A DNA stretch of 64,000 bases from Vandiemenella viatica (GCA_031002005.1 JARYHS010009186.1:254105199-254169198); one strand, 5' to 3'. Shown: positions 34,261-46,535, counted from the first letter of the stretch. Made by a program: numbers and translations. The notes: generated from the letters alone by a model not told the origin.

Positions 34261-35040
34261 AGTGGCGTTTATATAGATATATAATATTGATTATTGGCAT
34301 TCGGTACCACAACCATACAACCATAAAAAAAATTAACGTAATTATTTTACAGATTTTCTTTAAAAATATCAACAATGGATACAAAAAAGAAAAAGAAAAA
34401 AAACTATTAACACTGTTAATATTCATTCATTCAGTATTAGGAGCAGAGATATTTGACATACGATGTTGACTTAGGTTTTTATTTGATTGGCTAGTTAGAA
34501 ATTTTAATATGACTGTGTAGACGCGATTGCCGTAGCTAATAAGTTCGCTGCATTTAGTGTTAAGTTTATACCTGATTGTTGCATCCACGCAAGGGGCATC
34601 TAAAAGATGCTTGGGAAATCTGCCATGATTGAATTTTAGCAGCGCCACCATTCTCCTTGTTTTTCTTCGAAACAATGATGCTGTTAAATACGAAATAATT
34701 GTTACAAAAAGGTTCACTATTACAATTGCTTGTAAGCTTTGATCTCTGTTTAATAAGCTACTGTCATCAGGAATTACTAGTCTCCTAGGAATATCGGCAG
34801 ACATGTGGAGTACACAATATTTTTCTCTTTGGAAAGCGCGCCTTATTATTTTACTTGAAAAACGTGAGAACGTGAAAACAGCAAATGTAAATTTCGAAAA
34901 TTTATTTTGTTTATTTCACGAGCCCTGACACAATGGGTTTGCAGTACACGTACACATTAACCCTTTGTATCATGGAGGGGAGACTTCATATCGCAGCCCC
35001 TGACTGTTATGTTAATGAGCACAACAGGTTTGCTGTGAAC
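34261..35040. other. No recognised gene; a 125-codon minus-strand frame
   Basis: The frame at 34427-34804 (minus) contains a hydrophobic stretch (VIVNLFVTIISYLTASLF) near its start followed by a basic segment. I recognise no family, and its length is not exceptional for this base composition. Confidence 0.35.
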
Positions 35041-36851
35041 TAGGGTTGTTGCGGATGCGGTGCGGATGCGGATGTTCAGTGCTTGAGATCCGCGGATGCG
35101 GATGTTTTGCGGAAGCGGATGCGGATGTTGAAAAATAAATTTAAATCAATCTTTTTTATATAAGTAAATTCTATTGCCATATTGATTTATTTGTTTCAAC
35201 AAAAAAAGTATTCGATTATTTCAAAAGTGAATTAAATTATAATCACCCATCTAAAAATCAGTCTTTGTCATATGAACGTTGCGGAGTTCGTACCTAAACT
35301 AAATCGAGCGTCAACCACAAGGCCACGTCACCACGCATCTCCGCGCTCGCTTAGAGGCGTGAAAAAGATCGGGGCTAGGAACGGGAAGGGATTCGGTCAT
35401 AGTCTTTTAAAGGAAGCATTCGCCTGGAGTGATGTGGGGTAGTCATGGAAAACCGAAATCTGGATACCCGGACGGGGATTCGAACCGGCGTCCTCCCGAA
35501 TGCGAGGTCAGGCCGTTACAACCTATTCGCCACGCTCAGTTTCGTGAACGCCACCCACCTTCTTACCGATCTAGTGGCACATTCACAGTACAACTTGTAG
35601 GAACTAAGAGATCTGTCTTTCGATAAAAGAACTCTTGATGGTCAGCGAAAGCCGTTACAGGTTGCTTTCGATTCGCATTATATTTTTTTAACAGAAAGTA
35701 ATAAGATTATTATACATTTTAATTAAAAACAGACTGCAAAGATTCAGCAAAATAATAAATAATTTCATGTGATCTAAAAATTCCAGTCACAGAGTTTTTT
35801 ATGAGCCGCACAGAACTCCTATAGTCACTTTTTTAAAAGGAGACCTACAGATTAACGCGAAATTCGAATCACGGAGCGTCCCAGCATCTCAGCATTAACA
35901 AATCAAAGCTTTGCCAGAGGTGAATGTCAATTTTAAGACGCATAAAAATTACAGCTGAAACAGGGATTTAAACAAGGGACTTTCAGTTACCCCAATCGTA
36001 TTTGAGTCAAGAGACAAATCTGGATGTAATAACAAATAATATTTAAACATCGTAAAATCAACGTATTTTTTTTCTATATAATTTATTTTTCATATCCCAA
36101 AACACAAATGTACTTTTATATGATTGAATACATATATTTCAGTACTTCTAAGTTCATATGTTTGCGACGTATGATTCGGGTATGGCAGGTTCGCGGTTCG
36201 AAAATCCAGGTCTCAGATGCAATTTTTACAGGCCTTAAAATCGACCTTCACGTCTGGCATAGCTTTTATTTGTTAATGCGAACACACAAGGACTTTACCT
36301 ACATTTTACGAACATATAATGAACCTAAAGTGAGGCTGAAAAAAAGGACAGTTTTCTAAAGCAATCAGTAACGCTTTCTGAACTCTTCCATATCGACCAT
36401 CCCGAGACTGGCCCGCACCGTCAAATATTAAACCAAACCAATGACGGTCGACACACGGTGCGGTGTCTTATGAACTCACTTCAATCGAATGAGCGACCAC
36501 AATAAGAAAAGTGTCAGTCGGTGACAGTGCTGGCTCGGCGCGGTCTATTGTGGCCCGACCTTTACTTTACATGCAAGTTCAAAACTTGTAAATTCGTCAC
36601 TTATGTAATAACGTCGTTTAGTTTATTGTTACTTTTGTTGGAAGATCGTCAGAAAACAACCACTTTTTTGTTAGCTAAGCGACGATGGGCAGAATCTCGA
36701 ATAAAGAAAAAAAGAATAATATATATTGCAATGTAAACAAAACATCCGCAATACATCCGCATTAAAAATTTCGGATGCGGATGCGAAAGCGGATGTAGGA
36801 TTTCACGCGAAAGTTTCGCACTTGCGGATGCGGATATCCGTTACATCCCTA
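35041..36851. mobile_element. 1.8-kb hAT-type nonautonomous element
   Basis: Left end tagggttgttgcggatgcgg; right end, reversed, tagggatgtaacggatatcc. Both ends are built from repeated gcggatgcggat motifs. It is flanked by a perfect 8-bp duplication ctgtgaac (35033-35040 and 36852-36859). I see no transposase frame; the interior is A+T-rich and carries a SINE at 35350-35541. Length 1811 bp including the SINE. Confidence 0.92.
35350..35541 (-). mobile_element. Main-family SINE nested in the hAT element
   Basis: On the minus strand it begins actgagcgtggcgaataggt, has the B box ggttcgaatccccgtccggg, the body ccggatttcggttttccat-like segment, and ends at cacgcctctaa without its usual tail. It is younger than, or was carried by, the host element. 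Confidence 0.88.
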
Positions 36852-36859
36852 CTGTGAAC

Positions 36860-37709
36860 CTGCTCTGCAGTCTATTTGCTGTGATTCACCCCTCCCGACG
36901 TTCAGATAATCTTTGTTTGTGATTAGGTACTCTGAGAAATTTGTACAACAAAGATGTAATGGGAAAATGGTTGACCGATATGCGTCTCCTGCCAATGTTT
37001 TGTGGTTGTGGTAGATCAACAGATATTTCTGAAATGATTGTGAACAATATCTTCATAGCTTCTTGACATTCCATTCGAGATGCCCCTAATAAGCAACCAA
37101 ACTAGTAGCAACGTTATCTGTCAACAAGTATTTTAGAAATTCGTAGAACATGGAGAAGTTCAACTTACGACTATTCAAGTGCTAGCTCATTCTCTGCAAT
37201 ATTTAGAAAAATACTTATGTAATGATGGCTTTAACCCCCCTAATAGTTGTTAAAGTTCGTATGGTTCATTACCAGGAGGTCTACCAGACTTAAGCGTAAT
37301 TTGCAAAGTTGAGTGAAGAATACATGTACGTCAACGCCTGAAACCATAGCAAAAATAATGATAATAATAAAAATGCGAACGTGATTACAAGTTACTAACT
37401 TCGAAATACATTAATGGTTTTCGAGAGACATTATTTTGAAAAACGAGTTGGAATATCAAAAACTTTTGGAATAGAAACAATGAATCTGTAGCCTTTTCTT
37501 CTTCAGTGTAGAAACGAAAGAGATTCAACAACCAATGAGAACAAAGGAATAAAAACATATCTGCTGATGATATCCATGTAAACGAAGAGTCGGAAAAAAA
37601 CAAGCAATATCAAAGTTTGAATAAATATACCAAAACAATATGATCACATCGAGAAAGTTGTAGAGAGACAATGCAGGGAAAACAACTAAAGACGACGAAT
37701 AAATTAAAG
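36860..37709. other. No gene seen
   Basis: About 850 bases. Frames such as 36886-37074 and 37385-37603 (minus) are unrecognised. Confidence 0.5.
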
Positions 37710-37710
37710 T

Positions 37711-38092
37711 GGGAGCGTGCACAAACTACGTGGCTTGGTCCAGGGGAGGGGGGAGGGATTGGCTGGAAGGTTACGTAGGGGGATGGGGGGGGGGTTCCGA
37801 GCCAGGCCAAGTAGCTTTCCTTTCATAACATTTTTCACAGTTAAAATCAGGAACAGAACACATAAAAGCATGTGAATATTTATTTCCCTCAGTTAATTAT
37901 CTCCGTATGTAATTTTGCAATCGTCTAACGAGAGAAATCAGTACAAAATGTCTTCTGTTCTGGAATCAAAAGGGAAAAAAGCTACGTGTCGGGAGGAGGG
38001 GGGGGGGTAGAGGCAAAAGCCACGTAGGGCTACGTGGGGGAGGAGGGTTCACAGGAGGCCAAAATGGAGCTACGTGGTTTATGCACGCTCCC
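37711..38092. mobile_element. Family-2 G-run MITE
   Basis: Left end gggagcgtgcacaaactacg and right end cgtggtttatgcacgctccc form a ~24-bp terminal inverted repeat. The trinucleotide agt flanks both sides and may be the target duplication. Just inside each end are G-runs and further tacgtag/cacgtag motifs. The layout parallels family 1 (G-rich end, then a CATAAAYTACGTG-like core), but the sequence is distinct. No transposase. Confidence 0.85.
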
Positions 38093-38404
38093 AGTGTCTT
38101 GGAATGTCCTGCCAATGATTCTGTTGATAAACTTTTTAATGTGTTCCAAGTTGGAAGAAATTATTACAAAGACATTAGTGAACAGCAAACTTACGTTGAA
38201 GTGCAAACGAACCCTCTTCTGAGCTTGGCAGTTTTTTTACCTATTATTGTGAGTTTTGGATTACTTGAAAATATTTCTGGGAACTGAGATGATGTTTGCC
38301 AGAAGAATGATTGAGAAAATGAGAAAGAATTTGATGAGGAGGGACTACGCCAAAGATGCACAGCGAATGGTTACCGTAAAATGTACCAACTACCATTGAC
38401 AACA

Positions 38405-38611
38405 CAGCGGATTAGAGTTCGGGAGGACGCGGGTTTGAATCCCCGTCTTGCCTAAGATTTCAGATTTCCTGTGTTTCTCGAAATCCCTCCAGGCGAGTGC
38501 CGAGATGGTCCCTTCAAGAATACAATGGTACAATTTGCTTCCTGTTCTTTTCCCGCCTCAAATGACTTCCACGTTGATGAGGCATAAACACCGAAACAAA
38601 AAAAAAAAGAA
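38405..38611 (+). mobile_element. Main-family SINE, diverged
   Basis: Recognised from ttcgggaggacgcgggtttg (B box), then aaatccctccaggcgagtgc, tcccttcaagaatacaatgg, cctcaaatgacttccacgtt and gatgaggcataaacaccg with an A-run. The A-box head is absent. Confidence 0.85.
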
Positions 38612-39649
38612 AGATGGGCAACTATATGCTCAGAGAATAGCTACGGAAGAGTTAGTGGTACACGAGGAAAGGAGAGGAAGAAAATTAAAGACAGAAGTTA
38701 ATGGAGAAACCTCATTCAACGATCACTAGGTTGGACGGCGTTGGTTGCACAGTAGTATAGTAAAACCTGAATTTACATAAGTGATACTATAACACTTGAT
38801 AGCTTATCACGTCTAGATCATGACTTATGGCATGAAATGTATTTAGTCTTTCTTATCTATGCAGAAATCAGACAAGGGAACAACGTGTTAACATTGAACT
38901 TTTTTGTACAAAAAAGAAAACAATTTTTTTTTATATTGTGTTGATGAAACTAGTATTTTTTATTTTTTTAGTGAAACTAGATAATTATCTCTACATTTGT
39001 GCAGGTGTTACGAAAACCACCTTAACATCGTAATCGTGCAATAATGCCAAGAGTTAGTCACATTTAGAGCCTTTTTTTTACTGATTCGTCAAATTAAAAT
39101 GTCCATAAAAAGTACTAAACGCAGAAAAATAAGTTTTGCGAAGTAAAAATAAAAGACTTATCAAGACGACGAAAGTAGTCGTATTTTTCATTGTGATATG
39201 GGTGCTAAATACAAATTAAATACTCGACGCCGACTTGTAGTATCCGTATTCGAGAAACGTACAGAAATCCGTCATCCCTGCACGAGAGAGATCTAGGTTC
39301 TCGTCTGCTCGACACATAACTAGCTGTAATTTTCTTTACATTACGTCACTGGGAGGTTTTTCATTATAAAACTCTTGACGAAACACAGATATTGAGATTT
39401 TTATTCGCCCATTACTCACAACTCACTGCTTACGATTCTAAACGTGTTGGTTCAGCGAAGTCATAACGTGATATTTGACGAAGAAAATTAATAACAATTT
39501 TATTATTATAGCCTATAGTGCACAAAAATACTGAATAATATAGAGTCGAAAGCTAGAGACCAGATTAAAAAAGAAGGAATGTTATAAAAAAAGAAGAACT
39601 CGCACGCTGAATCTGGGAGGCACAACGGCCCCCGCACGTATCTGAGAAA
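38612..39649. other. No gene seen
   Basis: A+T-rich, with T- and A-runs around 38920-38980. No family recognised. Confidence 0.5.
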
Positions 39650-39835
39650 GTTTTCCACAGCCATTAAGGTGAATGCCGGGACGCTCCAGAATATCCGCCT
39701 CATAAACCACACATTTCACCAAAAAAAAAAAAAAAAACACAAACTCACGACACGCTGACCATAGTTACACGTTTCACAGACAGATGGCAGCACTTCCGAC
39801 ATTAGTTTTTGGTACAACCTGGCAGCAGGTATGAT
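39650..39835 (+). repeat. Y repeat, copy 1
   Basis: Contains gaatgccgggacgctccaga, ccgcctcataaaccacacat, an A tract, ctgaccatagttacacgttt, cacagacagatggcagcact and acctggcagcaggta. The same blocks occur in the same order on the minus strand at 46775-46950, so this is a dispersed family. No ends, target duplication or coding capacity were seen. Confidence 0.8.
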
Positions 39836-41490
39836 GCGGTCAACGATAAATAAAACTCATCGGAGGACGGAGGCAGCCGAGCACAAAATGTTGGGAAAAG
39901 GTGGTGCAGAAGAAGAAGAAGAAGAGGACTTACAAAAACCAGAAGAAAGGTTTGTAAGGATAAGTACACAAGACAATTATCAAATAAACTGCAACATGAA
40001 TCTCCGACGCTACTGGAGATGCGTTTTTTACTAATAACAGATCGCGTGTAAGTATGTCGTATTGAAAATCACAATTACTAAGTGGGAGTTACGAAATGAA
40101 TGGTAGCAGATAAAACTCTCAAAATAGATATGAACCTATCAAATTTTAATAAGGAAACATACAGACACCAAAATAATCTGCTTAGTGACCATCGAATCAT
40201 TTCTTTGATGTGAATTGTCTTTAGATTGAGCATTGAGAAAAAAATAATTAGCTTTCACTTAACATTTGTGTTATTAATCACAGATTTCGCTATGTTTTCA
40301 TATCAGTTGGCGAATTTAAATAAGATTTAATTTATTACCTTGGTCCTATTGCAAACATTCCCGAAGTCAAAACTGATTGTTTAAAAACAATAAATTTCAA
40401 ATTTTATCATTGGTTAGCTCGAGTAGAAAAGCAGTTTCAGTGCCCAAACAGATACCAGAATACTTTGTACTGTACCTCAAAAACTCAGATTGAATACGCA
40501 TCAAAAATTCACTATAGTTGGTAATTCGTAATAATCGCCGATATTATGCTATGTTATATAAGAAAAGAGTGTTTTTGAAAGAACGGAAATGCGCCTGAAA
40601 TCCAAGAACTTGTTCGATATACCAAAATTAGTAAAAACGTCATTAACGCAAGCACCAGATAAAAATCTCGAAGAGATATTTAGCATAATTTTCTTTTCGC
40701 GGTAGTCATGTTTTCAAATCATCAGGACAATTGCATCAATAAAACCGAATGTAATCTTTGAATTGCTTTTGATACCAGTGGGTCAGAAAATAAAAGTGTT
40801 TTCATTCGGTTTTCTTTACGATTTTTACAATTTCAAAGAAGTTAAAGTGCAACATAGTCTTCACAACTGAAAATTGACCAAAGTTGTATTAGGAAACACT
40901 AAAAAAAATAATAAGAAGGAAATGCAAGCATGAAACTTCATGAACACAGGATGGCTGTAAAAAGTTATCATCATAATGATCGGCGGCTATCAAAGAAAGA
41001 TAGTTATTATTGAGGAAGTAACTACTGTTATACACATATCAATGCTATCTTCGTGAAAATTCTATACGTTTTTTCACAGTTGCTACGATAAATGTTGGAA
41101 CTGAAAGCGTTGTAAAGAAATACTCGTATCATACAACAGCAGTAGAAATTACAAAAGGTGACATGGGAGTATATAGTACTGTGCACTTATATTCTATTAT
41201 TGAGATCATTAGCAATGTGGTTACTGTCTTTAAAAAAAATGTTCACAGACTGATATGAACGGAAATGATGATGGTGAATGAAGCCCAACAGTTTGGTGTG
41301 AATGAAGTTTTTCTGCGCGCCACGGCGAATACGACGTAGTGTTATGGCGCCCCCGCAGATCGAAGGAGCGCCGACCAATGAGGCTTAAGTTTCCATTTTT
41401 CTCTCCCCCTCGTGTGGCAAGCGCGTACACACACCAATAATGGCTGACATCAGCCCGCTTCCTGCTTTGTATAATAATTTCAGCATAGGT
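39836..41490. other. About 1.7 kb without a recognised gene
   Basis: A+T-rich. A frame at 39831-40034 has a Glu run from a gaa microsatellite (39910-39927). No other structure recognised. Confidence 0.5.
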
Positions 41491-41491
41491 T

Positions 41492-41618
41492 GGATGCCGA
41501 GGTGGTTTAACATACGGGAGGACGTGGCTTCTCACCTTCTGTTTGGCAAGCACTCCAGGAGAACGCCGAGACAATATCTTCTCCAACCTCTGATGGCCAT
41601 TTCTTTCGATGAGCAATA
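41492..41618 (+). mobile_element. Possible SINE fragment, diverged
   Basis: ccgaggtggtttaac, acgggaggacg and caagcactccaggagaacgc resemble ordered pieces of the main SINE, ending near gatgagcaataaacacg. Boxes are not intact. Confidence 0.5.
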
Positions 41619-41692
41619 AACACGTTTCATTTCATCAACAGTCGTATAACTCACTTCCGAGCGCTATGACCCCGCAGATTTCTTATTTTTTT

Positions 41693-41965
41693 TAATTAAT
41701 TGTAATGGAGCGCATGCTCCGGTGGCAGTTTCCCTTAACACCCAACTTCCCCTTTTCCTGCACCCACCTACATTTGCCCTCGACAAATTTTAACTTTAAA
41801 TTCTTTCAACATTTTTTGTAAATTATTCATCATTTCCCTTGCTAATTTATTCCAATCCCTGATACCCTTACCTATGAAAGAAAATCTTCTCACACCCTTG
41901 TGCCTGAAATCGAGTGCCAGCTTGTGGTCATGGTCATCGTTTCCCTTCCATGCACTACTGACGTT
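41693..41965 (-). pseudogene. LINE 3'-end fragment
   Basis: Begins with the reversed LINE terminus (taatggagcgcatgctccgg) and runs through the 3' UTR and the DHDHKLALDFRHKGVRRF-type C-terminal codons, ending at about ccatgcactactg. 5' truncated; same family as 48868-49897. Confidence 0.9.
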
Positions 41966-42049
41966 CTTGACTATACGTTACCATCCGTGACGTAGTTTAG
42001 CTTCTTTGGGAGACTGCCGAAGAAATAATCCTTGATCCATTGATCTGCT

Positions 42050-42140
42050 CGAACTTGGTATTCGAATGGTCGCGGATTCAAAACCCGTCCGGTTATACAG
42101 ATATCGGTTTTCCTAAGTCACTCCATTCCTAAATCAGTTT
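42050..42140 (+). mobile_element. Possible SINE fragment
   Basis: tcgcggattcaaaacccgtccgg-like B-box region followed by cagatatcggttttcctaag and a core remnant. Weak and short. Confidence 0.4.
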
Positions 42141-42198
42141 CCATCGCCAACTAATGCTGAGAAAGAATCGAGCACTTGATTCAATAATTAATGTCATA

Positions 42199-42300
42199 AT
42201 TAACATATGGCAGTGTTTATCAACCTTTTTGAACCAGAGTACAAGTAAACTGGCAAAAGAAAAAAAATCTGCGGCCCACAGACTTATATGAGACTAATTT
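42199..42300 (+). mobile_element. Possible hAT terminal fragment
   Basis: cagtgtttatcaaccttttt followed by ctgcggcccacagac resembles the start of hAT elements of the CAGTGGTTCTCAACC type. No opposite end or target duplication was found. Confidence 0.4.
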
Positions 42301-43150
42301 TTTAGTTGTGTGTATTTTATTAACATCTGGGACATATTTTACTGTACCTTTATAATATAAGGAATCTAAAAGCATGTTTTGAATTTCTACGGAAACACAG
42401 GTATGAAACTGGAAGTGAACTATTAAATGTCAATTTCATATTGACCAGACTCTTAACACCCAAACTGGATGCTACATTTTACCTGTACCTACCACGGATC
42501 CACATCCACAAAATAAAACGAAAGAAACAGGACCAGATACCTTTTATTTTTGCTTACTTCATCACTCTTACACTACCAGACCTACCACGTACTACGGTCC
42601 CTCACTAGTACTACAACATCATCAGAAAACTGTCATTAATTTAATCCTTAATCAAACGGCGCTGATTTTATGTCAACTGAAAATGAATAGACTATTGTGG
42701 GAACTCGTATATCCTCTTCCTGGAAATGCCAGATTTTTGCATGGTCATTGAAATATTCGTGGCTTTAAAAACCTGGGCTCATATCTTGTACTTGTTTATA
42801 GCGTCTTACAGTACGAATGCGGTATCTGAATCTATAAAAGTCTACCTGCGGACCAGCCGAACAAAGTTCACGGGCTACAGGTTCAGAAACACTGGCGTAT
42901 GGGATCTGGATGCTTGTAAGTCCTTCCAGTCGCCGTGTAATTTACACTACCACTAAAATTTATTACTTCACTTAGTGTATTAAAGACTTCCTTGTTAAAA
43001 CAGTTTTATAACTGATAAGTCGTCATTTGATTCAAATTCGTTGAGAAAGATAATGAAAGAATTAAAGTCGATCATCTCTCCGATGTTAGCAGAATTTATC
43101 TGCTACACAGCCAACGAATGTGTCTCAAGCACCGAACAAAGAGACATGAA
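42301..43150. other. No gene seen
   Basis: Frames at 42726-42956 and 43041-43250 (plus) exist; the latter runs into the LINE remnant that follows. Confidence 0.45.
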
Positions 43151-43445
43151 CTTGGTTGAACACGTAACTTTGGTCGTGAGTGAAATTAACTCTAAATTAC
43201 GGTTCATCGGGCGAATTCTGAAGAGCTGTTCGCAAAATCAAGAGAAGTAGCGTATACAACTCTCGTACTGTTGCGTTGTGCAGAACCCGTTTCGCGAAAG
43301 ATCGGTTAATAGCATCTAGGACGTGAAGAGAAGAGTCGCTCAGTTTCTGATCACTTGCCACTGATCTTGGGAAAGCGTCGCAGTCTTGATTCGGAGTTTG
43401 AAATAGACTCTAGACTGGCTACAAACAAACGGCGTTGTTTCAAAG
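43150..43445 (+). pseudogene. Decayed LINE C-terminal fragment
   Basis: KLRFIGRILKSCSQ matches FIGRILKNCNEQ of the better copy at 52085-52925. It is followed by broken equivalents of the VQRRAARFVT and LGWESL..RR segments. Frameshifts separate the pieces. Confidence 0.7.
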
Positions 43446-43561
43446 ATACAAACATCCATGCTATATTCGATTATGCACAAATAATTCGTCGCAGTGGTAT
43501 AAAACATAAGAACAATGAAGTAATTATAACTGTTGTATTTTAGTTTAAAGTCATTTTTACT

Positions 43562-43790
43562 CACCGAGCGTGGTGGATGAGTGGTTAACGCTCTGGCCTT
43601 GCATTCGGGAGGACGACGGAACGTATCCCCGTCCGGGCATCCAGATTTCGGTTTTCGATGGTTTTCCCAGATCACTCCAGGCGAATGCCGGGATGCTTCC
43701 TTCAAAAAGGCCATGGCCGAATTCCTTCCCCTTCATTGTCCCCAGCCCCATCCCGCCTCTAACACATCGACGAGGCATAAAGCCATAAAA
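43562..43790 (+). mobile_element. Main-family tRNA-derived SINE, near full length
   Basis: Head caccgagcgtggtggatgag with A box, B-box region damaged (acggaacgtatccccg), then the complete body to gacgaggcataaagccataa. Flanking strings resembling ttttact lie near 43555-43561 and 43796-43802 and could be the target duplication. RNA polymerase III boxes are of tRNA type. Confidence 0.92.
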
Positions 43791-44054
43791 GACGACTTTT
43801 ACTTTTAGTATTTTGTGGTAGCTGAACACATTCCATTTCACAGAATATTTTCACCACTACTCCTCTACTCAAAGAATTTATCAAACACAAATATTCAGTT
43901 CAAATCGTTAAAATAATTTCCCCACAAACCCGAAACAAAAAAAAGGCCATAATCCTCCGAAATTATTCATTTAGTAATTTTTTTTTATAATCTAAGATAT
44001 GGTTAATTTTTCTTCTTACATTTTGGATGAAAACGCCTAAAACCATCCCAAGTG

Positions 44055-44945
44055 GGAATATTTATAACTATGGTTTGGATCTTTATGACAAGTCATATTT
44101 TTTTCCTGTCTTCTTTTTGAGCTGAAATGCTGAACTAAACACTGATTCAACATTTCTGATTGTATTTAAATGTATTTTATGTAACATATAAAAGCATATT
44201 CAGGCCATTTTCCTCGATTTGGTCATATTACAATAATATTTATAGTCATGTGGTCATATTTTTAGGAAAAATCTGATAATTTTTTAATTGTACTGGTATT
44301 TCACTAGGTATAGATGACAAGAAATCAATATAATTATTCATGAACTAGAGGAAAAACCAAACTAATTGTCACTGAATTGGTCAGAATTCACCAGTCAAGA
44401 ATTAAAGTTATGCATTATTGTCACTCTCTAAACTTTAATGTTCCGCCCGCCTTTTAATCTCGACAGCATGCCTGTGTCGAGCCGCGTCAGTCAGTGTCTC
44501 AGTGAAATACTTTAGAAGATAATCCTCAGACATTGTTAAATCTGCAGTGCATCAGTGAGTACCAACATGCCGGAATAAAAATGCTTTGAAAGAGCAAACT
44601 TACAGATTAACTTATGGGAATTTGTAGAGGAGTACTTTAGTACAAGTCAAAGAGTTATTTTCTGTGAATTATTTGAAATTAAAGTGACTTCAACAAAATG
44701 ATTTAAAATTTAATTTCTCAATGGTGTAGTGAGTGCACGGAAGCAAATTATGCTGTCTACATGAAAGCGGCACTACTAGTTAAAATAAATGGTGTGTAGT
44801 TGAGAAGGTTTTGATATTTAGTAAATTTAAATGTTTAATCATGTTTGGTAATTTTTAGGTCATATTTACGCGTTTTTAAGGTCATATTTTTCCTGCATAT
44901 TTCTCTATTTTTTGGTCTTGAAGATCCGAATCCTATTTATAACGT
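44055..44945. mobile_element. Candidate hAT-like element with repeated ggtcatatt motifs
   Basis: Sub-terminal inverted similarity: tttggatctttatgac near 44073 versus, reversed, attcggatcttcaagac near 44926. The motif gtcatatt recurs near both ends (about 44093, 44221, 44258, 44858, 44879). Around 44570-44690 the plus strand encodes FVEEYFSTSQRVIFCELFE after a stop, resembling the start of a BED-finger-like transposase N-terminus. Ends and target duplication are not defined. Confidence 0.4.
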
Positions 44946-45620
44946 TATCTAAAATTTTATTGAAATAGTTTTTTTTTTCCTCACTCTCTTGATGACGGAT
45001 ATGAGAGTGCAGTTGTGCCGCTGTGCACTTGCCTCGTGTTGCTGGCGGGTTGGTCTGGCGGCAAATCGATCCTCTGCGCTGCGAGGGACCTCTGTGGCGT
45101 GAACCACGAGTGGAAAAACTAAACTGCTGCACGCCCTGCCGTCAGCTCCAGGACAAATGTACAACTATCAAAACGGCTATTTATAAATCAAAAAAGTTTT
45201 AAGCAGGCGATTGTACAACAAAATTTTTAAATGTTAAAGTTCACTAAATTGAAGTGCTATCAAACGTGGCATGTCTGGTAATCTTCTCTAGATCCAGTAT
45301 GACATCATTTACCATTGAGAGTCGCGCCTGGTAAGCTACCCGTGGTTGCTTCATTTCACATACAAACGTCATGCTCCAGTCGATTTTTCGTAGCAAACGC
45401 AGAAGATCAAATAAATAAACTTGAAACGAAAATAAAGCACCTATAGGTGTGTAGTTATCAGGAAACTTCATCCTAAGCCAACGATCATTTTTAGAGGTAT
45501 AGTGTTTTAATAAATCTGTAAGTTTACTCAACTACATTAAATTTTAAATACTAAAAACGGCTTCACGAGATCTCAAACCTTGAATATAGGCTATAATTTC
45601 AAATGATGAATTATCTGCTT
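44946..45620. other. No recognised gene; a 95-codon minus-strand frame
   Basis: The frame at 45244-45531 (minus) reads as a plausible mixed hydrophobic and basic protein but matches no family known to me. No promoter or splice context was found. Treated as unproven. Confidence 0.35.
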
Positions 45621-45621
45621 T

Positions 45622-45870
45622 CACTTTCTATATCTACATCCATACTCTGCAATTCACAAAAATTGTGGGTGGCGGAGGGTTCTAAGCACCAATCCTAATT
45701 TTGTGCATTCCAATCCCGAATCCACGAGGAAAGAAAGAATACATACAAACATCAGTACGGCATCTTATTTCTCGAATCTTATCCCTCCTGTCAATGCGAC
45801 CCAAATAGGTTGGTCGAAGAAGTATCCCACTTTACCCTATGTACTATCTTATGTGGTTTAAAAAAAAAAA
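45622..45870 (-). pseudogene. LINE 3'-end fragment (family of 52085)
   Basis: On the minus strand it contains the C-terminal pattern RRDKIREIR-like, then IGMHKIRIGA and the 3' end ttgtgaattgcagagt, matching the downstream part of the element at 52085-52925. Ends in the ctacatc-type microsatellite tail. An A-run near 45862 marks the other side. Confidence 0.8.
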
Positions 45871-46257
45871 ATCCCTGCTCAAAAATAACATAGCCATCCT
45901 GTAAGAACAGGGACATCATAATCAGATTCAACTAAAGTTAGCAGCAAAGTCTGACGGTAGAAAAATACTTCATTAAGTTTAGTAAAATACTAAACATGAG
46001 TGTTTGTAAATCAAGCAATTTTATAGTCGAATCAGTCTATACTATTAACGTAAGTTCAAATACAGAAATGAAGTAAGGAAGAGAATGATTCACTCTAAAT
46101 AATACTCTAAAACATTGCACTGTGAATCCAGAAACACCGTCTTTAAAGGAGAAGGAAGTAACACTCTTTTGTATTAATACAACTCGTTTAGCACAGACAC
46201 TCAGAGGAATATACCAGTAATCTAATATACAGGTATATGAAACAAATAACAGTCGGA

Positions 46258-46455
46258 AACCGTCGACGCCGAGGTCATTAGAGGCGTCAAAAGACTGGAG
46301 GCGAGGAGCGGGAAGGAATTCCGCCACGGTCTATTGAATGAACCATCCCGGCGTCCGTCTTGAGTAACATCAGGTAACTGTAAAAGAAAAATTGGATGAC
46401 CGGACGGAGATTTGAACCCGCAACCAGAGCGTACCCGCTCACCCACCATCACGGC
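46258..46455 (-). mobile_element. Main-family SINE, partly rearranged
   Basis: Minus strand: head ccgtgatggtgggtgagcgg, B-box-like gggttcaaatctccgtccgg, body with gacgccgggatggttcattc and tail gacctcggcgtcgacgg. The core between B box and gacgccggg carries unusual sequence. Confidence 0.85.
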
Positions 46456-46468
46456 ATTCTGCTGGCAG

Positions 46469-46535
46469 TGTGGTGGTCAGCACGCTGGTCTCGCACTGTA
46501 AGGGTCGCTGGTTCTAGTCCGGTCTCGGGCATGCG
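46469..46535 (+). mobile_element. tRNA-like head, probable SINE fragment of another family
   Basis: tggtggtcagcacgctggtc has A-box character and ggttctagtccggtctcggg resembles a B box at tRNA-like spacing. The acceptor stems do not pair convincingly, so this is a tRNA-derived SINE head rather than a tRNA gene. Confidence 0.5.

Noticed and set aside
34427..34804. Possible small membrane-protein gene on the minus strand
   Set aside because: There is one hydrophobic stretch but no recognised family, splice or promoter context; the length is within chance for A+T-rich DNA scanned in six frames.
46469..46535. tRNA gene on the plus strand
   Set aside because: The boxes are present but the stems do not pair well; more likely a SINE head.
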